Shown here one piece after another: positions 52,793-59,691 of a stretch of DNA of 59,691 nt. Source of the stretch: Sporanaerobium hydrogeniformans (GTDB lineage: Bacteria; Bacillota; Clostridia; Lachnospirales; Cellulosilyticaceae); assembly GCF_002735925.1 (NCBI RefSeq), contig NZ_PEDL01000019.1:1-59691 (forward strand). The letters are read 5' to 3'. Position 1 is the stretch's first letter. Each line of letters opens with the position of its first letter. A model generated the notes under the pieces. It made no database searches. It saw only the letters and a program-made list of their open reading frames with translations, and was not told where the DNA came from. The translations under genes and the position numbers were made by a program.

Positions 52793-53563
52793 ATGATGGC
52801 GCTATTAGAGGTTAAAAATTTAAACAAAATATATACCACTAGGTTTGGAGGTACACAAGTTCAGGCTTTAGATAACATTAGTTTTTCAGTAGAAAAGGGA
52901 GAATATGTGGCCATTATGGGTGAGTCAGGTTCAGGAAAAACAACCTTGCTCAATCTCTTAGCGTCTTTAGATGTAGCTACTAAAGGTGAGATTTTATTAG
53001 AAGGAAAATCTTTTGCCACTATTAAGCCTAGTGCAAGGTGTGCTTTTCGTAGGGATCATTTAGGTTTTGTTTTTCAAGACTTTAATTTATTAGATACTTT
53101 TTCAATTAAAGATAATATTATATTGCCGCTGGTTTTACAGGGAGAAAAGTATGAAGTAATGCAAAAAAGATTAGAAATATTGGCTAGGCAGTTAAATATT
53201 GAAGAGATTTTACCTAAATTTCCTTACGAAGTTTCTGGTGGACAAAAACAAAGAGCAGCTGTAGCTAGGGCACTTATTACACAGCCTAAAATTGTTTTAG
53301 CAGATGAACCTACAGGGGCACTAGACTCTAAGGCTTCTAATCAGCTTCTAGAACTGTTTAATGAGATTAACAAAGAGGGACAAACGATTGTTATGGTAAC
53401 TCATAGTACAAGAGCTGCAAGTCATGCTAGTCGTGTGCTTTTTATTAAAGATGGCAATTTATTTAATCAGATTTATAGAGGAGAAATGAACGATAAGGAA
53501 ATGTATCGTCATATTGCAAATACCTTAACAGTTTTACAAGCAGGAGGCGGTGACAATGAATAA
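52793..53563 (+). CDS. Bce-type ABC transporter, ATPase
   Basis: A 256-aa ATPase of the LolD/MacB/BceA class: Walker A GESGSGKTT (43-51), FVFQDFNLLDTFSIKDN (Q-loop), signature VSGGQKQRAAVARAL, Walker B IVLADEPTGALD, H-loop VTHSTRAA. It works with the 10-TM permease encoded with a short overlap downstream. RBS GAGGGAGAG; ATG 52793 or 52796. Confidence 0.94.
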   Translation: MMALLEVKNLNKIYTTRFGGTQVQALDNISFSVEKGEYVAIMGESGSGKTTLLNLLASLDVATKGEILLEGKSFATIKPSARCAFRRDHLGFVFQDFNLLDTFSIKDNIILPLVLQGEKYEVMQKRLEILARQLNIEEILPKFPYEVSGGQKQRAAVARALITQPKIVLADEPTGALDSKASNQLLELFNEINKEGQTIVMVTHSTRAASHASRVLFIKDGNLFNQIYRGEMNDKEMYRHIANTLTVLQAGGGDNE

Positions 53564-55562
53564 AGCAGTTCTTTTACCCAAGCTAAGCATTAACGGTATT
53601 AAACAAAATAGTACAGTTTATGTACCCTATATGCTGATTACTTCCTTTTCAGTTTTTGTTTTCTTTATCTTTAGTGCTATTTGTGATAATGAAATACTTT
53701 ATGATTTACCTTATGCTGGGTATGTAATAATTCTTATGGAAGTTGGACGAGTGCTTCTGGGAATTATTTTAGCACCTATTCTTTTTTCTACCCATGAATT
53801 TCTAGTGAAACAAAGAAAGAATGAATTGGGGCTTTATAATGTATTAGGTTTAGATCAAAAATACATTAGTATGATTATGTGCTTAGAAAGCATATTCATT
53901 TATATAGCAACAACAGCTTTTGGCGTTTTGGTAGCGACTATTTTTTCTAAACTCATTTATTTGCTACTTTTAAATATCTCAGGGCTTCCAGTAGATACGG
54001 AGTTTGTAGGGAGCCTTAGAAGCTATGAGGCTACCATTATTTATTTTGGTGTGATTAGTCTAGTAAACCTAGGTGTAAGCTTATGGCAAATCTTTATTAG
54101 TAAACCCATTGAACTTCTTAAGAGTAGTAAGAAAGGAGAAAGAGAAGTAAAATTTCTGGGGTTTAAAGCAATTATAGGTTTCCTTATTTTGGCCTTAGGA
54201 TATTATATAGCTCTTATTACAGAATTAGATAGTATGATATTTATTCACTTTTTCCTGGCAGTAATGTTAGTCATATGGGGAACACGATCTATTTTTAAGA
54301 CAGGTACGATTGCTATTTTAAGATGGATGAAAAGTAGGCCTAGTATTTACTATAAAAAGAAGAATTTTGTTACTATATCAGGGATGCTTTATCGCATGAA
54401 AAGAAACGCACAGGGGCTAGCTAATATTTGTATTTTTAGCACCATGATTATTATTACTTTAATTTGCACCTTGACGGTATTAACAGGAGAAGACGGGGCG
54501 GTGCGCTTTAATTATCCTATGGACGCTGAGTACCGCTTTTCGGTCTCTGATTTTAATACACGAGAAAAACAAGAAAGCTTCAAGGGAAAAGTTGAAGAAA
54601 TAGCTAAGTTAAAAGCTGTAAAGGTAACAGACTATAAAGAGTTTACGTTTCAAAAGATAAAAGCTTATAAAAAAGATAATGCGTTTCTTAATGTAGCGTC
54701 ATATGAGGAAAATAGAGAAGATGTTTTTGATATCCGTTTTATGTCCTTAGCAGATTATAATCGCATAGAACATGAACAACAGACATTAGAAAAGAATGAG
54801 GTTCTCATTTTTAGTAAAGGTAAAGACTTTGTTCATGATGAAGTGATTTTAGAGGGTAAGAGTTTTAAAGTAAAGAAAGAGCTTAAAGTATTTACCATTG
54901 AAGCTAAAGAAGAAAGAAACATGGTAGATGAGACTTACTATATTATTTTAAAGGAACAGGAGACAATCGATGCTTTAGCTGCCAAGTTCAGTACATCATC
55001 TAGTACATTATCTCAAAAAGATGAATTATATAATATTCATTTTAATATAGAAGGAACGAAGGAAAATAAAGATTTACTCATTCAAGATATTAATACTTAT
55101 ATAGACACAACTTATGGTCATCGTTCTTCAGGTTATATAGAGCAGTGGAGACAAGAAACTAGGTCTATGAATGGTGGATTTATATTCTTAGGTATTTTCT
55201 TTGGTATTGTTTTTAGTGTGTGCCTTGTTCAAATGATGTATTATAAGCAAATTACAGAAGGCTTTGAGGATAAGAAAAGCTTTGAAATCTTACAGCAAGT
55301 GGGAATGAGTGATGAAGAAGTAAAAGCTACTATCAAAAGACAGATTTTGATTGTATTTTTCCTTCCTCTTATCTTTGCTATTATTCATATTATTTTTGGA
55401 TTACAAGTAGTCAAAAACTTATTAGGTGTATTAAATTTATATAATGATATATTAATCTATACTTGTAGTGGTGTAGTAATCATTGTATTTACCATGCTTT
55501 ATATTAGTAGTTATTTGTTTACAGCAAAGGCTTATTATAAGATTGTAAAGCGCATGAATTAA
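53556..55562 (+). CDS. Bce-type ABC transporter, permease with large extracellular domain
   Basis: A 668-aa FtsX-family permease with ten TM helices and the hallmark ~200-residue extracellular domain between TM7 and TM8 (about 310-530, YRFSVSDFNTREKQESF onward). This part recognises peptide antibiotics bound to lipid II-type carriers and signals to the kinase. ATG 53556 is preceded by GGAGGCGG, and the gene overlaps the ATPase gene by 8 bp. It resembles BceB/VraE; the drug is not predictable. Confidence 0.93.
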   Translation: MNKAVLLPKLSINGIKQNSTVYVPYMLITSFSVFVFFIFSAICDNEILYDLPYAGYVIILMEVGRVLLGIILAPILFSTHEFLVKQRKNELGLYNVLGLDQKYISMIMCLESIFIYIATTAFGVLVATIFSKLIYLLLLNISGLPVDTEFVGSLRSYEATIIYFGVISLVNLGVSLWQIFISKPIELLKSSKKGEREVKFLGFKAIIGFLILALGYYIALITELDSMIFIHFFLAVMLVIWGTRSIFKTGTIAILRWMKSRPSIYYKKKNFVTISGMLYRMKRNAQGLANICIFSTMIIITLICTLTVLTGEDGAVRFNYPMDAEYRFSVSDFNTREKQESFKGKVEEIAKLKAVKVTDYKEFTFQKIKAYKKDNAFLNVASYEENREDVFDIRFMSLADYNRIEHEQQTLEKNEVLIFSKGKDFVHDEVILEGKSFKVKKELKVFTIEAKEERNMVDETYYIILKEQETIDALAAKFSTSSSTLSQKDELYNIHFNIEGTKENKDLLIQDINTYIDTTYGHRSSGYIEQWRQETRSMNGGFIFLGIFFGIVFSVCLVQMMYYKQITEGFEDKKSFEILQQVGMSDEEVKATIKRQILIVFFLPLIFAIIHIIFGLQVVKNLLGVLNLYNDILIYTCSGVVIIVFTMLYISSYLFTAKAYYKIVKRMN

Positions 55563-55615
55563 GTGTAGACATAATTTTTCAATGTTCGTAGTAGTAGAAA
55601 AGATAAATAAAGAGT

Positions 55616-55661
55616 AAGATGCGTCTACAATTCTAAGGAATTGATAGATGCATCTTTTTTG
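55616..55661 (+). terminator. Terminator after the Bce-type transporter
   Basis: AAGATGCGTCTACAATTC pairs, with two mismatches, with GAATTGATAGATGCATCTT, with a TAAG loop and a T6 tail. Confidence 0.85.
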
Positions 55662-55806
55662 TTTTAATTGATAAGCCAGAAAAGAAGTTATCTCAATAGT
55701 ATTTAAAAGGAGATTATAATTGTGTTTAAGATTAAAATAGGTGTTCAAACAGAAAATTATATTATAAAATAAATATAAAAAATATTTAGATGATAAGGAA
55801 AGAATA

Positions 55807-57558
55807 ATGAATCTGTTGAGAATATGGAAACTAGCAGAACATAAGACTTTATTTGTGTTTCAAGTTTTGATGAATATAGGTCTAGCCTTTATAACGATTG
55901 CAGTAAGTGATTTTACAAGAAAAGCTGTAGACCAAGGGATAGGAGGAGGACAGATAAGTACTACTATTCTAAAATTCGTTTTACTGACATTAATAGGAAC
56001 TGTCTTAAGCTATGGAAGTGTTATATGTCAGGGACGATTTTCTGTTTTATTAATAGAGCGCCTAAGAAATATGACAACGGCTAAGCTAGTTAATGCAGAA
56101 TATGGATTTTATGAAAAGGAGACAACGGGGAGTATAAGTAATAGAATGCTTCGTGATATGACTTGTGTAGCAGATTATATGTCTGGAGGAATGCCAGAGT
56201 TTTTAACTAATATAATTATATTTGCTTGTTGCTTCATGTATTTATTAAAGGTTAATTTAGCTATGACCTTGGTAAGTGCTATTTGTATTCCTATGGCAGT
56301 TATACTTGCGAAGAAGGTTGCATCGCCCACTTATGATACCATAGAAAAATTTGAGACTAAGATAGATGAGGTAATTGAGATTGCTCAGGATACTATTCAT
56401 AATGTAAGGGTTGAAAAGGTTTATGGTTTGCAGGACTTAAGAAAAGATTATTTTGATAAGAATATAGATGAAGCTACTGCTTATTATGTTAAATATGAAA
56501 AGCTTGTGGCTAAGGCAGGAGGGTACAAATATATTATTAAGGCCATGCCTATGCTTATTTGCATATTTATTGGTTTTTATAATAGCTATAGAGGAAATAT
56601 TACAAGTGGGGAGCTTATTGCCTTCGTGCTTCTCTTACAAAATGTATCTAAACCATTATCTGAGCTTACTAGGTATGTGACAGAGTTTAAAGAGGCAATG
56701 GTTTCAGTGGATCGTATGATGCAAATTGTTGATGTTAAGGAAGAAGCCTTCGGTGAAGAAGAAGAAAAAGAAAAATCTTTAGTTTTTGAGCTAAAAGATA
56801 TTTCATTTAGCTATGATGTAGCGGATGAGCAAGGAAACAAGGAAATTTTATCTCATATTAATATGCAAATCTCTCAGGGAAAGGCTATCGCCTTAGTAGG
56901 AGCAAGTGGTAGTGGGAAAAGTACTTTGTTTAAATTACTCATGGGATTTCATAAGCCAACAAAGGGGGAGGTTTGTTTGTATGGAAGATCGTTAAATGAT
57001 TGGGATATAGAGAAAGCTAGACGCCAGATGGCATATGTTGCGCAAGATACCTATTTGTTTGAAGGGACGGTTGCTGAGAATATAGGTTATGGTAAAGAAG
57101 GAGCTACTTTAGAAGAAATTATTGAAGCAGCCAAGAAAGCATATGCCAATGAGTTTATTATGGCAATGCCACAAGGCTATCAAACAGTCATATCAGAGAG
57201 AGGAAGCAACTTGTCTGGGGGGCAAAGACAGAGGTTAGGAATAGCAAGAGCTTTATTAAAGGATGCTCCTATCTTTCTATTAGATGAAATGACATCTGCG
57301 CTAGATGTAGAATCAGAAAAATTAATTCAGAAGGCTATAGAGGAATATAGCAAGAGTAAAACAGTGATTTTAATTGCGCATCGCTTATCAACAATTAGAC
57401 AAGCTGATGAGATATATGTTCTTGATCAGGGACAGGTTATTGAAAAAGGAAGTCATGAAGATCTTATAGCAAAGAGCGGTATGTACAGTAAACTCTATAG
57501 TAATCAACAAAATCAAATAAGCTATAAGGAGATGGCTACGAGTGAAGACACTTTATAA
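55807..57558 (+). CDS. ABC exporter half 1 (TM + ATPase)
   Basis: A 583-aa full exporter subunit: six TM helices (about 15-300) and a cytosolic ATPase with Walker A GASGSGKST (about 371-379), Q-loop AYVAQDTYLFEGTV, signature LSGGQRQRLGIARAL, Walker B IFLLDEMTSALD, and H-loop IAHRLSTI. It overlaps the next gene by 17 bp, so the two probably form a heterodimer exporting a drug, lipid or peptide. The Walker B glutamate is kept in both halves. No peptidase C39 domain. Confidence 0.93.
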   Translation: MNLLRIWKLAEHKTLFVFQVLMNIGLAFITIAVSDFTRKAVDQGIGGGQISTTILKFVLLTLIGTVLSYGSVICQGRFSVLLIERLRNMTTAKLVNAEYGFYEKETTGSISNRMLRDMTCVADYMSGGMPEFLTNIIIFACCFMYLLKVNLAMTLVSAICIPMAVILAKKVASPTYDTIEKFETKIDEVIEIAQDTIHNVRVEKVYGLQDLRKDYFDKNIDEATAYYVKYEKLVAKAGGYKYIIKAMPMLICIFIGFYNSYRGNITSGELIAFVLLLQNVSKPLSELTRYVTEFKEAMVSVDRMMQIVDVKEEAFGEEEEKEKSLVFELKDISFSYDVADEQGNKEILSHINMQISQGKAIALVGASGSGKSTLFKLLMGFHKPTKGEVCLYGRSLNDWDIEKARRQMAYVAQDTYLFEGTVAENIGYGKEGATLEEIIEAAKKAYANEFIMAMPQGYQTVISERGSNLSGGQRQRLGIARALLKDAPIFLLDEMTSALDVESEKLIQKAIEEYSKSKTVILIAHRLSTIRQADEIYVLDQGQVIEKGSHEDLIAKSGMYSKLYSNQQNQISYKEMATSEDTL

Positions 57559-59179
57559 GGATTTTAAAAATACATTCGTCTTTTTGAAGGGACATTATCT
57601 TATTTACTTTAGTGGCATTATAGGTATGACACTTTTGCATGCAAGTAGTGCCTTGGTAGAATCGTACTTATTGAAGAGGCTTTTAGACATTGGAGATAAT
57701 CATAGCCTATATATGATTTTTAAACTATTAGCATTAGTCATTGTATATATGATTATAGTTGTTATACTTTTACCTATTTTTACATTTATGTTCAATGGGC
57801 AAGCGAAATATGGCTTCGCTAATATATGTAAAGCCCTTTATTATAAATTTAGTAGGCTACCCGTTGATTACTATGAAAAAAATCATAGTGGACATGCACT
57901 TTCTCTTTTTGAAAATGATACGTGGGTAGTAGCTGGAATTTTTATGAGACATTTTAGGAGAACAATTGCCTCCTTTGCCACAATTATTGTTTATTTGATT
58001 CCAATGTTTGTGTTTGATTATAGAATTACAAGTGTTATTTTGATTTTAAATTTGCTTACACTTATAGTGAATACTAATATCTCTAAGAAACTTAAACTAA
58101 CAACTAAAGAAGTACAAAATCAGCTTTCAAACATGACAGTTATAATAACAAATATCATTGGAGGCATTTCTATTATTAGAATGTATCAAAAGGGACAGCA
58201 GATGATAGAAAACTTTAAAAAAAGTAATGAGGAGGTATCTAGACATAATCTAAAGAATAATAGAATAGTTGCTTTTCTTTCAGCGTATAACTTTATGATC
58301 TCTATGTGTAATATTATGGTGTTTGTATTACTAGGAAGCCTGATGGTAAAGTGGGGATTAACGACCTATGGTAATATTATTGCAATCATGAGCTTGCAGA
58401 CAGCACTAGATGCTAACTTTAGAGAGTTTGGTCAGTATTACCCTATGTTTTATAATAGTCTTGCAGGAACAGAGAGAGTTTATGAGTTTTTAGAGCTAGA
58501 AGAAGAGCCTAATCAAAGAAAGACAGAGATCATTGAGCAGCCTGGATACATAGAATTTAAAGATGTTACTTTTGGTTATACAGAAGATAAAGCAGTCATA
58601 AGAGACTTTAGTTTGACTATTCAGCAAGGTGAAACAATAGGCATTGTAGGTGAAAGTGGAAGTGGTAAAAGCTCCTTAGTTAAATTACTTATGGGATTTT
58701 ATCAAACGAATAGAGGTGGGATTTCGATAGGTGGCAAAAGCATAGGTGAAATGACACTGGATGAACTACGAGGACTTATTGCCTATGTGCCACAAGAGTC
58801 TCAGCTCTTTAATACAAGTATCAAAGAGAATATCCGTTATGGCAATCCGGGGGCAACAGATGAGCAGATTATAGCGGCAGCTAAGGCAGCTAATGCCCAT
58901 AGATTTATTAAGGAACAGGCAGACGGTTATGATACCATTGTTGGTGAAAGAGGAATGAGGCTATCGGGAGGGCAATGTCAAAGAATTGCGATTGCAAGAG
59001 CCATTCTAAAAGATGCTCCTATTCTTATATTAGATGAAGCTACATCGGCGTTAGATTCAGAATCTGAAAGGTTAATGAGAGAAGTAATGGCTAGTTATAG
59101 CAAGACAAGGACTACTCTTATGATTGCTCACCGTTTATCAAGTATAGAATATGCAGATCGTATTATAAAGATTGGATAG
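57542..59179 (+). CDS. ABC exporter half 2 (TM + ATPase)
   Basis: A 545-aa partner subunit: TM helices about 15-300, Walker A GESGSGKSS (about 370), Q-loop AYVPQESQLFNTSI, signature LSGGQCQRIAIARAI, Walker B LILDEATSALD, H-loop IAHRLSSI. It ends just after this at IIKIG, shorter than usual. GTG start inside the previous gene (GGAGATGG upstream). The last protein gene before the 23S promoter; no clear terminator separates them, so some read-through into rRNA is possible. Confidence 0.93.
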   Translation: MKTLYKDFKNTFVFLKGHYLIYFSGIIGMTLLHASSALVESYLLKRLLDIGDNHSLYMIFKLLALVIVYMIIVVILLPIFTFMFNGQAKYGFANICKALYYKFSRLPVDYYEKNHSGHALSLFENDTWVVAGIFMRHFRRTIASFATIIVYLIPMFVFDYRITSVILILNLLTLIVNTNISKKLKLTTKEVQNQLSNMTVIITNIIGGISIIRMYQKGQQMIENFKKSNEEVSRHNLKNNRIVAFLSAYNFMISMCNIMVFVLLGSLMVKWGLTTYGNIIAIMSLQTALDANFREFGQYYPMFYNSLAGTERVYEFLELEEEPNQRKTEIIEQPGYIEFKDVTFGYTEDKAVIRDFSLTIQQGETIGIVGESGSGKSSLVKLLMGFYQTNRGGISIGGKSIGEMTLDELRGLIAYVPQESQLFNTSIKENIRYGNPGATDEQIIAAAKAANAHRFIKEQADGYDTIVGERGMRLSGGQCQRIAIARAILKDAPILILDEATSALDSESERLMREVMASYSKTRTTLMIAHRLSSIEYADRIIKIG

Positions 59180-59261
59180 GTATTAATAGGCTTAAATAAG
59201 ACTCTAAAAAGGATGAGAATTAATTTTTTCAGCTAAATTTAATTAAAACCTAAAAAAGTAG

Positions 59262-59290
59262 TTGACGTATGTAGTGTAATCGTGTACGAT
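59262..59290 (+). promoter_or_regulatory. Promoter of the 23S rRNA unit
   Basis: TTGACG (59262-59267) and TACGAT (59285-59290) are 17 bp apart, preceded by an A/T-rich UP-element-like stretch (59222-59258). The predicted start is near 59297, 330 bases before mature 23S. Confidence 0.75.
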
Positions 59291-59296
59291 TATAAA

Positions 59297-59625
59297 AGTC
59301 GCAAGGAACGAAAGCGACATAATAAAAGATTACTTAGTAAGTAATCATCGTACTTTGAAAAACAAATACTACAACAATTATAGATTTGTAAGTTATAGCA
59401 ATATAACTTGCGCCTAACGATAAATGTACACGCATTGTATAATGCAAAAATGTTTGTCAGGGTGTAAAATCTACAATTTAACCGATAGTGAAAGTCTTAT
59501 TTTTGCCACTAGGCAAAGATTAGAGTTTCATAATACCCGAAAGGGTATAATTTATATTCTTTGTATTCAACGAAAGTTGATTAACAAGGCACATGACAAA
59601 CCGTCAACGTAAGTTGAACGGATTA
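59297..59625 (+). other. 23S rRNA leader with boxA-like site and hairpins
   Basis: The 330-base leader contains no gene. It holds GTCGC/GCGAC (59299-59317) and the GATTACTTA/TAAGTAATC inverted repeat (59329-59347). A boxA-like CTTTGAAAA follows (59353-59361). Next come GTTATA/TATAAC, ATACCC-GAAA-GGGTAT, CAAC-GAAA-GTTG and CCGT-CAAC-GTAA-GTTG stems. BoxA marks rRNA antitermination, and the terminal stems probably serve pre-23S processing. Confidence 0.7.
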
Positions 59626-59691
59626 GGTCAAGCTACTAAGAGCGTAGAGTGGATGCCTTGGCACCGAGAGCCGATGAAGGACGTGATAAGC
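59626..59691 (+). rRNA. rrl: 23S ribosomal RNA, 5' end (partial)
   Basis: GGTCAAGCTACTAAGAGCG, followed by GTGGATGCCTTGGCA and GATGAAGGACGTG, is the conserved 5' end of bacterial 23S rRNA (helices 1-4). The rest lies right of the window. No 16S or tRNA gene precedes it within the window. Confidence 0.97.

Noticed and set aside
59424-59612. A 62-codon open frame before 23S
   Set aside because: It lies entirely in the structured 23S leader, has no RBS, and its sequence is explained by the hairpins.

Overview
The window is AT-rich and strongly Gram-positive in style: AGGAGG ribosome-binding sites, many GTG/TTG starts, TTGACA/TATAAT promoters, lipobox lipoproteins, Bce-type and HelD proteins. 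I infer an anaerobic clostridium, probably Lachnospirales (Cellulosilyticum-like). The genus is a guess from gene style, because only 93 bases of 16S and 66 bases of 23S rRNA are present.

The frame is odd. The + strand starts with the 3' end of a 16S rRNA gene, closed by an intrinsic terminator about 50 bp later, and ends with the 5' end of a 23S rRNA gene that has its own promoter (TTGACG-N17-TACGAT), a boxA-like site and a structured leader. About 59.5 kb of protein genes lie between them, so here 16S and 23S look like separate transcription units.

Layout. 0.2-7.6 kb: MBL-fold hydrolase, then an M20 amidohydrolase, a BMP-type lipoprotein and an ABC importer for (purine) nucleosides behind a PurR-like operator. 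7.7-10.9 kb: decayed MFS and Fe-S genes around an autoregulated TetR gene, a membrane protein, a DUF2271 lipoprotein and a HAD phosphatase. 10.9-33.8 kb: an accessory island. It holds a single-chain type IIG restriction-modification enzyme, an XRE repressor, a DUF1643 / JAB(RadC) / DUF960 cargo set, an SF3 primase-helicase replication module flanked by two related hairpin-rich non-coding elements, two tandem large serine recombinases, a large P-loop GTPase-like protein, a decayed Rpn nuclease, a double-MerR regulator and an M28 peptidase. The gene set recalls the staphylococcal SCC elements (helicase - small protein - ccrA - ccrB, with DUF960/DUF1643/RadC companions). A 36-bp repeat occurs near both ends of this island and once inside it.

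34.0-39.5 kb: higher-GC debris of a LytTR two-component locus (a histidine kinase with one internal stop, a truncated regulator, a pseudo-receiver) and an SLH fragment around a native-looking chemoreceptor. 39.5-43.4 kb: an HTH regulator split by an A10 tract, and a second chemoreceptor. 43.4-45.6 kb: a leaderless MarR gene with palindromic operators, pirin and azoreductase (a quinone/electrophile stress unit). 45.6-50.8 kb: double-MerR regulator, HelD, and a minus-strand cluster ending in a cysteine-rich TPR protein. 50.8-59.2 kb: Bce-type two-component system and ABC transporter, then a two-gene ABC exporter, reaching the 23S promoter.
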